Assembly: GCA_033782935.1 (NCBI GenBank)
Contig: JAWQEG010000004.1
Span: 1,178,001-1,242,000 of the forward strand
Direction of reading: 5' to 3'
DNA length: 64,000 nucleotides
Source: Petrolisthes cinctipes
Taxonomy: Eukaryota > Arthropoda > Malacostraca > Decapoda > Porcellanidae
Shown one piece after another: positions 7,115-19,034 of the stretch. Positions within the stretch are counted from its first letter, which is position 1. Every line of letters begins with the position of its first letter. A program made the position numbers and the translations under genes. Below the pieces are notes generated by a model, which did not search any database, was not told where the DNA came from, and saw nothing but the letters and a program-made list of their open reading frames with translations.

Positions 7115-10090
7115 TTAGCATGTTTTTAGCCTATATTTTGAAAATATTCTAGCACTTTGTAGGCATGTACAGATTGCTTCTGGGACCCCAAAATATTGAA
7201 TTTTCATGTATTTTGAGCCTGAATTTGAGATATAAACGGGTACAGATGATACATGCACATATTGACTTTGGGCATCTAAAATATCGATTTTCAGCATGTT
7301 TTGGGCCTGTATTTTGAAAATACTCTAACACTGAGTAGGCATGTACAGATTGCTTCTGGGACCCCAAAATATTGAATTTTCGGGTGTTTTGAGCCTGAAT
7401 TTGAGATATAAACGGGTACTGAAGATGCATGCACATATCGACTTTTGTGCACCTAAAAGATCGATTTTCAGTATGTTTTGAGCATGTATTTTGAAAATAC
7501 TCTAACACGGAGTAGGCATGTACAGATCGCTTCTGGGACCCCTAAATATCGAATTTTCGGGTGTTTTGGGACTAAATTTGAGATATCGACTTCTTGGCAC
7601 CTAAAAGATCGATTTTTAGCATGTTTTTAGCCTATATTTTGAAAATATTCTAGCACTGTACAGATAGCTTCTGGGACCCCAAAAAATTGAATTTTCGGGT
7701 GTTTTGAGCCTGAATTTGAGATATAAACGGGTACAGAAGATACATGCACATATTGACTTTTGGCACCAAAAATATCGATTTTCAGCATGTTTTGGGTCTG
7801 AATTTTGAAAATACTCTAACACGGAGTAGGCATGTACAGATCGCTTCTGGGACCCCAAAAAATCGAATTTTCGGGTGTTTAGGGCCAGAATTTGAGATAT
7901 AAACGGGTACAGAAGATGCATGTACATATCGACTTTTGGGCACCTAAAAGATCGATTTTCAGTATGTTTTTGGCCTGTATTTTGAAAATACTCTAACACG
8001 GAGTAGGCATGTACAGATACCTTCTGGGACCTCTAAATATCGAATTTTCGGGGGTTTTGGGACTGAATTTGAGATACCGATTTTTTGGCACCTAAAATGT
8101 CGATTTTTAGCATGTTTTTAGCCTATATTTTGAAAATATTCTAGCACTGTGTAGGCATGTACAGATTGATTCTGGGACCCCAAAATATTGAATTTTCATG
8201 TGTTTTGAGCCTGAATTTGAGATATAAACGGGTACAGAAGAAACATGCACATATTGACTTTGGGCATCTAAAATATCGATTTTCAGCATGTTTTGGGCCT
8301 GTATTTTGAAAATACTCTAACACTGAGTAGGCATGTACAGATTGCTTCAGGAACCCCAAAATATTGAATTTTCGGGTGTTTTGAGCCTGAATTTGAGATA
8401 TAAACGGGTACTGAAGATGCATGCACATATCGACTTTTGTGCACCTAAAAGATCGATTTTCAGTATGTTTTGAGCATGTATTTTGAAAATACTCTAACAC
8501 GGAGTAGGCATGTACAGATCGCTTCTGGGACCCCTAAATATCGAATTTTCGGGTGTTTTGGGACTAAATTTGAGATATCGACTTCTTGGCACCTAAAAGA
8601 TCGATTTTTAGCATGTTTTTAGCCTATATTTTGAAAATATTCTAGCACTGTACAGATAGCTTCTGGGACCCCAAAAAATTGAATTTTCGGGTGTTTTGAG
8701 CCTGAATTTGAGATATAAACGGGTACAGAAGATACATGCACATATTGACTTTTGGCACCAAAAATATCGATTTTCAGCATGTTTTGGGCCTGAATTTTGA
8801 AAATACTCTAACACGGAGTAGGCATGTACAGATCGCTTCTGGGACCCCAAAAAATCGAATTTTCGGGTGTTTAGGGCCAGAATTTGAGATATAAACGGGT
8901 ACAGAAGATGCATGTACATATCGACTTTTGGGCACCTAAAAGATCGATTTTCAGTATGTTTTTGGCCTGTATTTTGAAAATACTCTAACACGGAGTAGGC
9001 ATGTACAGATACCTTCTGGGACCTCTAAATATCGAATTTTCGGGGGTTTTGGGACTGAATTTGAGATACCGATTTTTTGGCACCTAAAATGTCGATTTTT
9101 AGCATGTTTTTAGCCTATATTTTGAAAATATTCTAGCACTGTGTAGGCATGTACAGATTGATTCTGGGACCCCAAAATATTGAATTTTCATGTGTTTTGA
9201 GCCTGAATTTGAGATATAAACGGGTACAGAAGAAACATGCACATATTGACTTTGGGCATCTAAAATATCGATTTTCAGCATGTTTTGGGCCTGTATTTTG
9301 AAAATACTCTAACACTGAGTAGGCATGTACAGATTGCTTCAGGGACCCCAAAATATTGAATTTTCGGGTGTTTTGAGCCTGAATTTGAGATATAAACGGG
9401 TACTGAAGATGCATGCACATATCGACTTTTGTGCACCTAAAAGATCGATTTTCAGTATGTTTTGAGCATGTATTTTGAAAATACTCTAACACGGAGTAGG
9501 CATGTACAGATCGCTTCTGGGACCCCTAAATATCGAATTTTCGGGTGTTTTGGGACTGAATTTGAGATATCGACTTTTTGGCACCTAAAAGATCGATTTT
9601 TAGCATGTTTTTAGCCTATATTTTGAAAATATTCTAGCACTGTACAGATAGCTTCTGGGACCCCAAAAAATTGAATTTTCGGGTGTTTTGAGCCTGAATT
9701 TGAGATATAAACGGGTACAGAAGATACATGCACATATTGACTTTTGGCACCAAAAATATCGATTTTCAGCATGTTTTGGGCCTGAATTTTGAAAATACTC
9801 TAACACGGAGTAGGCATGTACAAATCGCTTCTGGGACCCCAAAATATCGAATTTTCGGGTGTTTAGGGCCAGAATTTGAGATATAAACGGGTACAGAAGA
9901 TGCATGTACATATCGACTTTTGGGCACCTAAAAGATCGATTTTCAGTATGTTTTTGGCCTGTATTTTGAAAATACTCTAACACGGAGTAGGCATGTACAG
10001 ATACCTTCTGGGACCTCTAAATATCGAATTTTCGGGGGTTTTGGGACTGAATTTGAGATATCGATTTTTTGGCACCTAAAATGTCGATTT
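7115..10090. repeat. Three tandem 992-bp hexamers (II plus I with 10-bp deletion)
   Basis: Hexamers are 7115-8106, 8107-9098 and 9099-10090. Each is a 501-bp type II trimer followed by a 491-bp type I trimer. Private marks shared by all three include AGATAGCTTCTGG with CCCCAAAAAATTG (about 7663, 8655, 9648), ATGTACATATCG and TTCGGGGGTTTTGGG. This is the most regular part of the window. Confidence 0.92.
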
Positions 10091-11593
10091 TTAGCATGTT
10101 TTTAGCCTATATTTTGAAAATATTCTAGCACTGTGTAGGCATGTACAGATTGATTCTGGGACCCCAAAATATTGAATTTTCATGTGTTTTGAGCCTGAAT
10201 TTGAGATATAAACGGGTACAGAAGATACATGCACATATTGACTTTGGGCATCTAAAATATCGATTTTCAGCATGTTTTGGGCCTGTATTTTGAAAATACT
10301 CTAACACTGAGTAGGCATGTACAGATTGCTTCTGGGACCCCAAAATATTGAATTTTCGGGTGTTTTGAGCCTGAATTTGAGATCTAAACGGGTACTGAAG
10401 ATGCATGCACATATCGACTTTTGTGCACCTAAAAGATCGATTTTCAGTATGTTTTGAGCATGTATTTTGAAAATACTCTAACACGGAGTAGGCATGTACA
10501 GATCGCTTCTGGGACCCGTAAATATCGAATTTTATGGTGTTTTGGGACTGAATTTGAGATATTGACTTTTTGGCACCTAAAAGATCGATTTTTAGCATGT
10601 TTTTAGCCTATATTTTGAAAATATTCTAGCACTGAGTAGGCATGTACAGATTGCTTCTGGGACCCCAAAATATTGAATTTTCGGGTGTTTTGAGCCTGAA
10701 TTTGAGATATAAACGGGTACAGAAGATACATGCACATATTGACTTTGGGCACCAAAAATATAGATTTTCAGCATGTTTTGGGCCTGAATTTTGAAAATAC
10801 TCTAACACGGAGTAGGCATGTACAGATCGCTTCTGGGACCCCAAAATATCGAATTTTCGGGTATTTAGGGCCAGAATTTGAGATATAAACGGGTACTGAA
10901 GATGCATGCACATATCGACTTTTGGGCACCTATAAGATCGATTTTCAGTATGTTTTTGGCCTGTATTTTGAAAATACTCTAACACGGAGTAGGCATGTAC
11001 AGATACCTTCTGGGACCACTAAATATTGAATTTTCGGGTGTTTTGGGACTGAATTTGAGATATCGATTTTTTGGCACCTAAAATGTCGATTTTTAGCATG
11101 TTTTTAGCCTATATTTTGAAAATATTCTAGCACTGTGTAGGCATGTACAGATTGCTTCTGGGACCCCAAAATATTGAATTTTCGGGTGTTTTGAGCCTGA
11201 ATTTGAGATATAAACGGGTACAGAAGATACATGCACATATTGACTTTGGGCACCAAAAATATCGATTTTCAGCATGTTTTGGGCCTGAATTTTGAAAATA
11301 CTCTAACACGGAGTAGGCATGTACAGATCGCTTCTGGGAACCCAAAATATCGAATTTTCGGGTGTTTAGGGCCAGAATTTGAGATATAAACGGGTACAGA
11401 AGATGCATGCACATATCGACTTTTGGGCACCTAAGAGATCGATTTTCAGTATGTTTTTGGCCTTTTTTTTGAAAATACTCTAACACGGAGTAGGCATGTA
11501 CAGATACCTTCTGGGACCTCTAAATATCGAATTTTCGGGTGTTTTGGGACTGAATTTGAGATATCGATTTTTTGGCACCTAAAATGTCGATTT

Positions 11594-11746
11594 TTAGCAT
11601 GTTTTTATAAAAGCCTATTTTTTGAAAATATTCTAGCACTGTGTAGGCATGTACAGATTGCTTCTGGGACCCCAAAATATTGAATTTTCGGGTGTTTTGA
11701 GCCTGAATTTGAGATATCGACTTTTTGGCACCTAAAAGATCGATTT
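11594..11746. repeat. Single short A/C hybrid monomer, duplicate of the 5979 unit
   Basis: Same ATAAA insertion and same A-to-C2 junction, 5,615 bp downstream of the first. It shows that the hybrid formed before the block duplication. Confidence 0.9.
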
Positions 11747-12729
11747 TTAGCATGTTTTTATCCTATATTTTGAAAATATTCTAGCACTGTACAGATTGCT
11801 TCTGGAACCCCAAAATATTGAATTTTCGGGTGTTTTGAGCCTGAATTTGAGATATAAACGGGTACAGAAGATACATGCACATATTGACTTTGGGCATCTA
11901 AAATATCGATTTTCAGCATGTTTTGGGCCTGTATTTTGAAAATACTCTAACACTGAGTAGGCATGTACAGATGGCTTCTGGGACCCCAAAATATTGAATT
12001 TTCGGGTGTTTTGAGCCTGAATTTGAGATATAAACGGGTACTGAAGATGCATGCACATATCGACTTTTGTGCACCTAAAAGATCGATTTTCAGTATGTTT
12101 TGAGCATGTATTTTGAAAATACTCTAACACGGATTAGGCATGTACAGATCGCTTCTGGGACCCCTAAATATCGAATTTTCGGGTGTTTTGGGACTGAATT
12201 TGAGATATCGACTTTTTGGCACCAAAACGATCGATTTTTAGCATGTTTTTAGCCTATATTTTGAAAATATTCTAGCACTGTACAGATTGCTTCTGGGACC
12301 CCAAAATATTAAATTTTCGGGTGTTTTGAGCCTGAAATTGAGATATAAACGGGTACAGAAGATACATGCACATATTGACTTTGGGCACCAAAAATATCGA
12401 TTTTCAGCATGTTTTGGGCCTGAATTTTGAAAATACTCTAACACGGAGTAGGCATGTACAGATCGCTTCTGGGACCCCAAAATATCGAATTTTCGGGTGT
12501 TTAGGGCCAGAATTTGAGGTATAAACGGGTACAGAAGATGCATGCACATATCGACTTTTGGGCACCTAAGAGATTGATTTTCAGTATGTTTTTTGGCCTG
12601 TATTTTGAAAATACTCTAACACGGAGTAGGCATGTACAGATACCTTCTGGGACCCCTAAATATCGAATTTTCGGGTGTTTTGGGACTGAATTTGAGATAT
12701 CGATTTTTTGGCACCTAAAATGTCGATTC

Positions 12730-15705
12730 TTAGCATGTTTTTAGCCTATATTTTGAAAATATTCTAGCACTGTGTAGGCATGTACAGATTGCTTCTGGGA
12801 CCCCAAAATATTGAATTTTCATGTATTTTGAGCCTGAATTTGAGATATAAACGGGTACAGAAGATACATGCACATATTGACTTTGGGCATCTAAAATATC
12901 GATTTTCAGCATGTTTTGGGCCTGTATTTTGAAAATACTCTAACACTGAGTAGGCATGTACAGATTGCTTCTGGGACCCCAAAATATTGAATTTTCGGGT
13001 GTTTTGAGCCTGAATTTGAGATATAAACGGGTACTGAAGATGCATGCACATATCGACTTTTGTGCACCTAAAAGATCGATTTTCAGTATGTTTTGAGCAT
13101 GTATTTTGAAAATACTCTAACACGGAGTAGGCATGTACAGATCGCTTCTGGGACCCCTAAATATCGAATTTTCGGGTGTTTTGGGACTAAATTTGAGATA
13201 TCGACTTCTTGGCACCTAAAAGATCGATTTTTAGCATGTTTTTAGCCTATATTTTGAAAATATTCTAGCACTGTACAGATAGCTTCTGGGACCCCAAAAA
13301 ATTGAATTTTCGGGTGTTTTGAGCCTGAATTTGAGATATAAACGGGTACAGAAGATACATGCACATATTGACTTTTGGCACCAAAAATATCGATTTTCAG
13401 CATGTTTTGGGTCTGAATTTTGAAAATACTCTAACACGGAGTAGGCATGTACAGATCGCTTCTGGGACCCCAAAAAATCGAATTTTCGGGTGTTTAGGGC
13501 CAGAATTTGAGATATAAACGGGTACAGAAGATGCATGTACATATCGACTTTTGGGCACCTAAAAGATCGATTTTCAGTATGTTTTTGGCCTGTATTTTGA
13601 AAATACTCTAACACGGAGTAGGCATGTACAGATACCTTCTGGGACCTCTAAATATCGAATTTTCGGGGGTTTTGGGACTGAATTTGAGATACCGATTTTT
13701 TGGCACCTAAAATGTCGATTTTTAGCATGTTTTTAGCCTATATTTTGAAAATATTCTAGCACTGTGTAGGCATGTACAGATTGATTCTGGGACCCCAAAA
13801 TATTGAATTTTCATGTGTTTTGAGCCTGAATTTGAGATATAAACGGGTACAGAAGAAACATGCACATATTGACTTTGGGCATCTAAAATATCGATTTTCA
13901 GCATGTTTTGGGCCTGTATTTTGAAAATACTCTAACACTGAGTAGGCATGTACAGATTGCTTCAGGGACCCCAAAATATTGAATTTTCGGGTGTTTTGAG
14001 CCTGAATTTGAGATATAAACGGGTACTGAAGATGCATGCACATATCGACTTTTGTGCACCTAAAAGATCGATTTTCAGTATGTTTTGAGCATGTATTTTG
14101 AAAATACTCTAACACGGAGTAGGCATGTACAGATCGCTTCTGGGACCCCTAAATATCGAATTTTCGGGTGTTTTGGGACTAAATTTGAGATATCGACTTC
14201 TTGGCACCTAAAAGATCGATTTTTAGCATGTTTTTAGCCTATATTTTGAAAATATTCTAGCACTGTACAGATAGCTTCTGGGACCCCAAAAAATTGAATT
14301 TTCGGGTGTTTTGAGCCTGAATTTGAGATATAAACGGGTACAGAAGATACATGCACATATTGACTTTTGGCACCAAAAATATCGATTTTCAGCATGTTTT
14401 GGGCCTGAATTTTGAAAATACTCTAACACGGAGTAGGCATGTACAGATCGCTTCTGGGACCCCAAAAAATCGAATTTTCGGGTGTTTAGGGCCAGAATTT
14501 GAGATATAAACGGGTACAGAAGATGCATGTACATATCGACTTTTGGGCACCTAAAAGATCGATTTTCAGTATGTTTTTGGCCTGTATTTTGAAAATACTC
14601 TAACACGGAGTAGGCATGTACAGATACCTTCTGGGACCTCTAAATATCGAATTTTCGGGGGTTTTGGGACTGAATTTGAGATACCGATTTTTTGGCACCT
14701 AAAATGTCGATTTTTAGCATGTTTTTAGCCTATATTTTGAAAATATTCTAGCACTGTGTAGGCATGTACAGATTGATTCTGGGACCCCAAAATATTGAAT
14801 TTTCATGTGTTTTGAGCCTGAATTTGAGATATAAACGGGTACAGAAGAAACATGCACATATTGACTTTGGGCATCTAAAATATCGATTTTCAGCATGTTT
14901 TGGGCCTGTATTTTGAAAATACTCTAACACTGAGTAGGCATGTACAGATTGCTTCAGGGACCCCAAAATATTGAATTTTCGGGTGTTTTGAGCCTGAATT
15001 TGAGATATAAACGGGTACTGAAGATGCATGCACATATCGACTTTTGTGCACCTAAAAGATCGATTTTCAGTATGTTTTGAGCATGTATTTTGAAAATACT
15101 CTAACACGGAGTAGGCATGTACAGATCGCTTCTGGGACCCCTAAATATCGAATTTTCGGGTGTTTTGGGACTGAATTTGAGATATCGACTTTTTGGCACC
15201 TAAAAGATCGATTTTTAGCATGTTTTTAGCCTATATTTTGAAAATATTCTAGCACTGTACAGATAGCTTCTGGGACCCCAAAAAATTGAATTTTCGGGTG
15301 TTTTGAGCCTGAATTTGAGATATAAACGGGTACAGAAGATACATGCACATATTGACTTTTGGCACCAAAAATATCGATTTTCAGCATGTTTTGGGCCTGA
15401 ATTTTGAAAATACTCTAACACGGAGTAGGCATGTACAAATCGCTTCTGGGACCCCAAAATATCGAATTTTCGGGTGTTTAGGGCCAGAATTTGAGATATA
15501 AACGGGTACAGAAGATGCATGTACATATCGACTTTTGGGCACCTAAAAGATCGATTTTCAGTATGTTTTTGGCCTGTATTTTGAAAATACTCTAACACGG
15601 AGTAGGCATGTACAGATACCTTCTGGGACCTCTAAATATCGAATTTTCGGGGGTTTTGGGACTGAATTTGAGATATCGATTTTTTGGCACCTAAAATGTC
15701 GATTT
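12730..15705. repeat. Three tandem 992-bp hexamers, second set
   Basis: Hexamers are 12730-13721, 13722-14713 and 14714-15705, carrying the same private marks as the first set. A difference within sets is CAAATCGCTTC near 9821 and 15436 in the third hexamer only. The third hexamers of the two sets thus resemble each other more than their neighbours, as block duplication predicts. Confidence 0.92.
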
Positions 15706-16882
15706 TTAGCATGTTTTTAGCCTATATTTTGAAAATATTCTAGCACTGTGTAGGCATGTACAGATTGATTCTGGGACCCCAAAATATTGAATTTTCATGT
15801 GTTTTGAGCCTGAATTTGAGATATAAACGGGTACAGAAGATACATGCACATATTGACTTTGGGCATCTAAAATATCGATTTTCAGCATATTTTGGGCCTG
15901 TATTTTGAAAATACTCTAACACTGAGTAGGCAAATACAGATTGCTTCTGGGACCCCAAAATATTGAATTTTCGGGTGTTTTGAGCCTGAATTTGAGATAT
16001 AAACGGGTACTGAAGATGCATGCACATATCGACTTTTGTGCACCTAAAAGATCGATTTTCAGTATGTTTTGAGCATGTATTTTGAAAATACTCTAACACG
16101 GATTAGGCATGTACAGATCCCTTCTGGGACCCCTAAATATTGAATTTTCGGGTGTTTTGGGACTGAATTTGAGATATCGACTTTTTGGCACCTAAACGAT
16201 CGATTGTTAGCATGTTTTTAGCCTATATTTTGAAAATATTCTAGCACTGTACAGATTGCTTCTGGGACCCCAAAATATTGAATTTTCGGGTGTTTTGAGC
16301 CTGAATTTGAGATATAAACGGGTACAGATGATACATGCAGATATTGACTTTGGGCACCAAAAATATCGATTTTCAGCATGTTTTGGGCCTGAATTTTAAA
16401 AATACTCTAACACGGAGTAGGCATGTACAGATCGCTTCTGGGACCCCAAAATATCGAATTTTCGGGTGTTTAGGGCCAGAATTTGAGATATAAACGGGTA
16501 CAGAAGATGCATGCACATATCGACTTTTGGGCACCTAAGAGATCGATTTTCAGTATGTTTTTGGCCTGTATTTTGAAAATACTCTAACACGGAGTAGGCA
16601 TGTACAGATACCTTCTGGGACCTCTAAATATCGAATTTTCGGGTGTTTTGGGACTGAATTTGAGATATCGATTTTTTGGCACCTAAAATGTCGATTTTTA
16701 GTATGTTTTTAGCCTATATTTTGAAAATATTCTAGCACTGTGTAGGCATGTACAGATTGCTTCTGGGACCCCAAAATATTGAATTTTCGGGTGTTTTGAG
16801 CCTGAATTTGAGATATAAACGGGTACAGAAGATATTGACTTTGGGCACCAAAAATATCGATTTTCAGCATGTTTTGGGCCTG
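15400..16882. repeat. 1,483-bp duplication, copy 1 (edges approximate)
   Basis: Contains unit starts 15706 (II) and 16207 (I with 10-bp deletion). Marks repeated at +1483 are CAGCATATTTTGGG near 15885 and 17368, CGATTGTTAGCATG near 16203 and 17686, and CATGCAGATATTG near 16335 and 17818. Private changes of copy 1 include GGCAAATACAG near 15930 and GAATTTTAAAAATAC near 16391. Confidence 0.8.
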
Positions 16883-17188
16883 AATTTTGAAAATACTCTA
16901 ACACGGAGTAGGCATGTACAAATCGCTTCTGGGACCCCAAAATATCGAATTTTCGGGTGTTTAGGGCCAGAATTTGAGATATAAACGGGTACAGAAGATG
17001 CATGTACATATCGACTTTTGGGCACCTAAAAGATCGATTTTCAGTATGTTTTTGGCCTGTATTTTGAAAATACTCTAACACGGAGTAGGCATGTACAGAT
17101 ACCTTCTGGGACCTCTAAATATCGAATTTTCGGGGGTTTTGGGACTGAATTTGAGATATCGATTTTTTGGCACCTAAAATGTCGATTT
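16698..17188. repeat. Type I trimer with a private internal 10-bp deletion
   Basis: At about 16826-16838 the sequence reads CAGAAGATATTGAC where other A1 monomers read CAGAAGATACATGCACATATTGAC. Ten bases, ACATGCACAT or an equivalent shift, are missing. I saw no other copy of this deletion, so it is probably younger than the surrounding duplication. The usual TGTAGGCATG stretch is present here. Confidence 0.85.
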
Positions 17189-18365
17189 TTAGCATGTTTT
17201 TAGCCTATATTTTGAAAATATTCTAGCACTGTGTAGGCATGTACAGATTGATTCTGAGACCCCAAAATATTGAATTTTCATGTGTTTTGAGCCTGAATTT
17301 GAGATATAAACGGGTACAGAAGATACATGCACATATTGACTTTGGGCATCTAAAATATCGATTTTCAGCATATTTTGGGCCTGTATTTTGAAAATACTCT
17401 AACACTGAGTAGGCATGTACAGATTGCTTCTGGGACCCCAAAATATTGAATTTTCGGGTGTTTTGAGCCTGAATTTGAGATATAAACGGGTACTGAAGAT
17501 GCATGCACATATCGACTTTTGTGCACCTAAAAGATCGATTTTCAGTATGTTTTGAGCATGTATTTTGAAAATACTCTAACACGGATTAGGCATGTACAGA
17601 TCGCTTCTGGGACCCCTAAATATCGAATTTTCGGGTGTTTTGGGACTGAATTTGAGATATCGACTTTTTGGCACCTAAACGATCGATTGTTAGCATGTTT
17701 TTAGCCTATATTTTGAAAATATTCTAGCACTGTACAGATTGCTTCTGGGACCCCAAAATATTGAATTTTCGGGTGTTTTGAGCCTGAATTTGAGATATAA
17801 ACGGGTACAGATGATACATGCAGATATTGACTTTGGGCACCAAAAATATCGATTTTCAGCATGTTTTGGGCCTGAATTTTGAAAATACTCTAACACGGAG
17901 TAGGCATGTACAGATCGCTTATGGGACCCCAAAATATCGAATTTTCGGGTGTTTAGGGCCAGAATTTGAGATATAAACGGGTACAGAAGATGCATGCACA
18001 TATCGACTTTTGGGCACCTAAGAGATCGATTTTCAGTATGTTTTTGGCCTGTATTTTGAAAATACTCTAACACGGAATAGGCATGTACAAATACCTTCTG
18101 GGACCTCTAAATATCGAATTTTCGGGTGTTTTGGGACTGAATTTGAGATATCGATTTTTTGGCACCTAAAATGTCGATTTTTAGCATGTTTTTAGCCTAT
18201 ATTTTGAAAATATTCTAGCACTGTGTAGGCATGTACAGATTGCTTCTGGGACCCCAAAATATTGAATTTTCGGGTGTTTTGAGCCTGAATTTGAGATATA
18301 AACGGGTACAGAAGATACATGCACATATTGACTTTGGGCATCTAAAATATCGATTTTCAGCATGT
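16883..18365. repeat. 1,483-bp duplication, copy 2 (edges approximate)
   Basis: Contains unit starts 17189 (II) and 17690 (I with 10-bp deletion) and the repeated marks listed for copy 1. Private changes include TTCTGAGACCCC near 17253 and CGCTTATGGGACC near 17917. Confidence 0.8.
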
Positions 18366-19034
18366 TTTGGGCCTGTATTTTGAAAATACTCTAACACTGA
18401 GTAGGCATGTACAGATTGCTTCTGGGACCCCAAAATATTGAATTTTCGGGTGTTTTGATCCTGAATTTGAGATATAAGCGGGTACTGAAGATGCATGCAC
18501 ATATCGACTTTTGTGCACCTAAAAGATCGATTTTCAGTATGTTTTGAGCATGTATTTTGAAAATGCTCTAACACGGAGTAGGCATGTACAGATCGCTTCT
18601 GGGACCCCAAAACATTGAATTTTCGGGTGTTTTGAGCCTGAATTTGAGATATAAACGGGTACAGAAGATACATGCTCATATTGACTTTGGGCACCAAAAA
18701 TATCGATTTTCAGCATGTTTTGGGCCTGAATTTTGAAAATACTCTAACACGGAGTAGGCATGTACAGATCGCTTCTGGGACCCCAAAATATCGAATTTTC
18801 GGGTGTTTAGGGCCAGAATTTGAGATATAAACGGGTACAGAAGATGCATGCACATATCGACTTTTGGGCACCTAAAAGATCGATTTTCAGTATGTTTTTG
18901 GCCTGTATTTTGAAAATACTCTAACACGGAGTAGGCATGTACAGATACCTTCTGGGACCTCTAAATATCGAATTTTATGGTGTTTTGGGACTGAATTTGA
19001 GATATCGACTTTTTGGCACCTAAAAGATCGATTT
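18181..19034. repeat. 854-bp pentamer with full-length C/A hybrid
   Basis: The order is A2, B2, a full-length monomer that starts like C2/B1 (ATCGCTTCTGG) but reads as A1 afterwards (TTTTGAGCCTG, GGGCACCAAAAATATCG), B1, then a C monomer with a type I start (ATACCTTC) and a type II end (CGACTTTTTGG, AAAGATCG). It is a second, independent way to reach 854 bp. Confidence 0.8.

Larger units (their letters stand above)
4476..10090. repeat. 5,615-bp block, copy 1
   Basis: Units start at 4476 (II), 4977 (I), 5478 (I), 5979 (short single monomer), 6132 (II with 10-bp deletion), 6623 (I with deletion), then 7115, 8107 and 9099, each beginning a 992-bp hexamer of II plus I. All twelve unit lengths recur in the next copy at exactly +5615. 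Differences seen by eye are few: GGGACACC at about 6543 against GGGACCCC, GCACTTTGT at about 7152 against GCACTGTGT, and ACAGATGATAC against ACAGAAGATAC near 7243. Confidence 0.93.
10091..15705. repeat. 5,615-bp block, copy 2
   Basis: Units start at 10091, 10592, 11093, 11594, 11747, 12238, 12730, 13231, 13722, 14223, 14714 and 15215, each exactly 5,615 bp after its partner. Rare marks are shared, such as GATCTAAACGGG near 4768 and 10383, ATATAGATTTT near 5145 and 10760, and the ATAAA insertion near 5993 and 11608. This indicates a recent head-to-tail duplication. The outer limits are uncertain because the flanks are also satellite. Confidence 0.93.

Noticed and set aside
6899..7129. Plus-strand open frames of 64-78 codons, also at 1641, 12514, 16748, 21913, 50188, 61135 and 63298
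   Set aside because: They open only where small indels or substitutions remove stops, are copies of each other across duplications, and translate plain satellite sequence.
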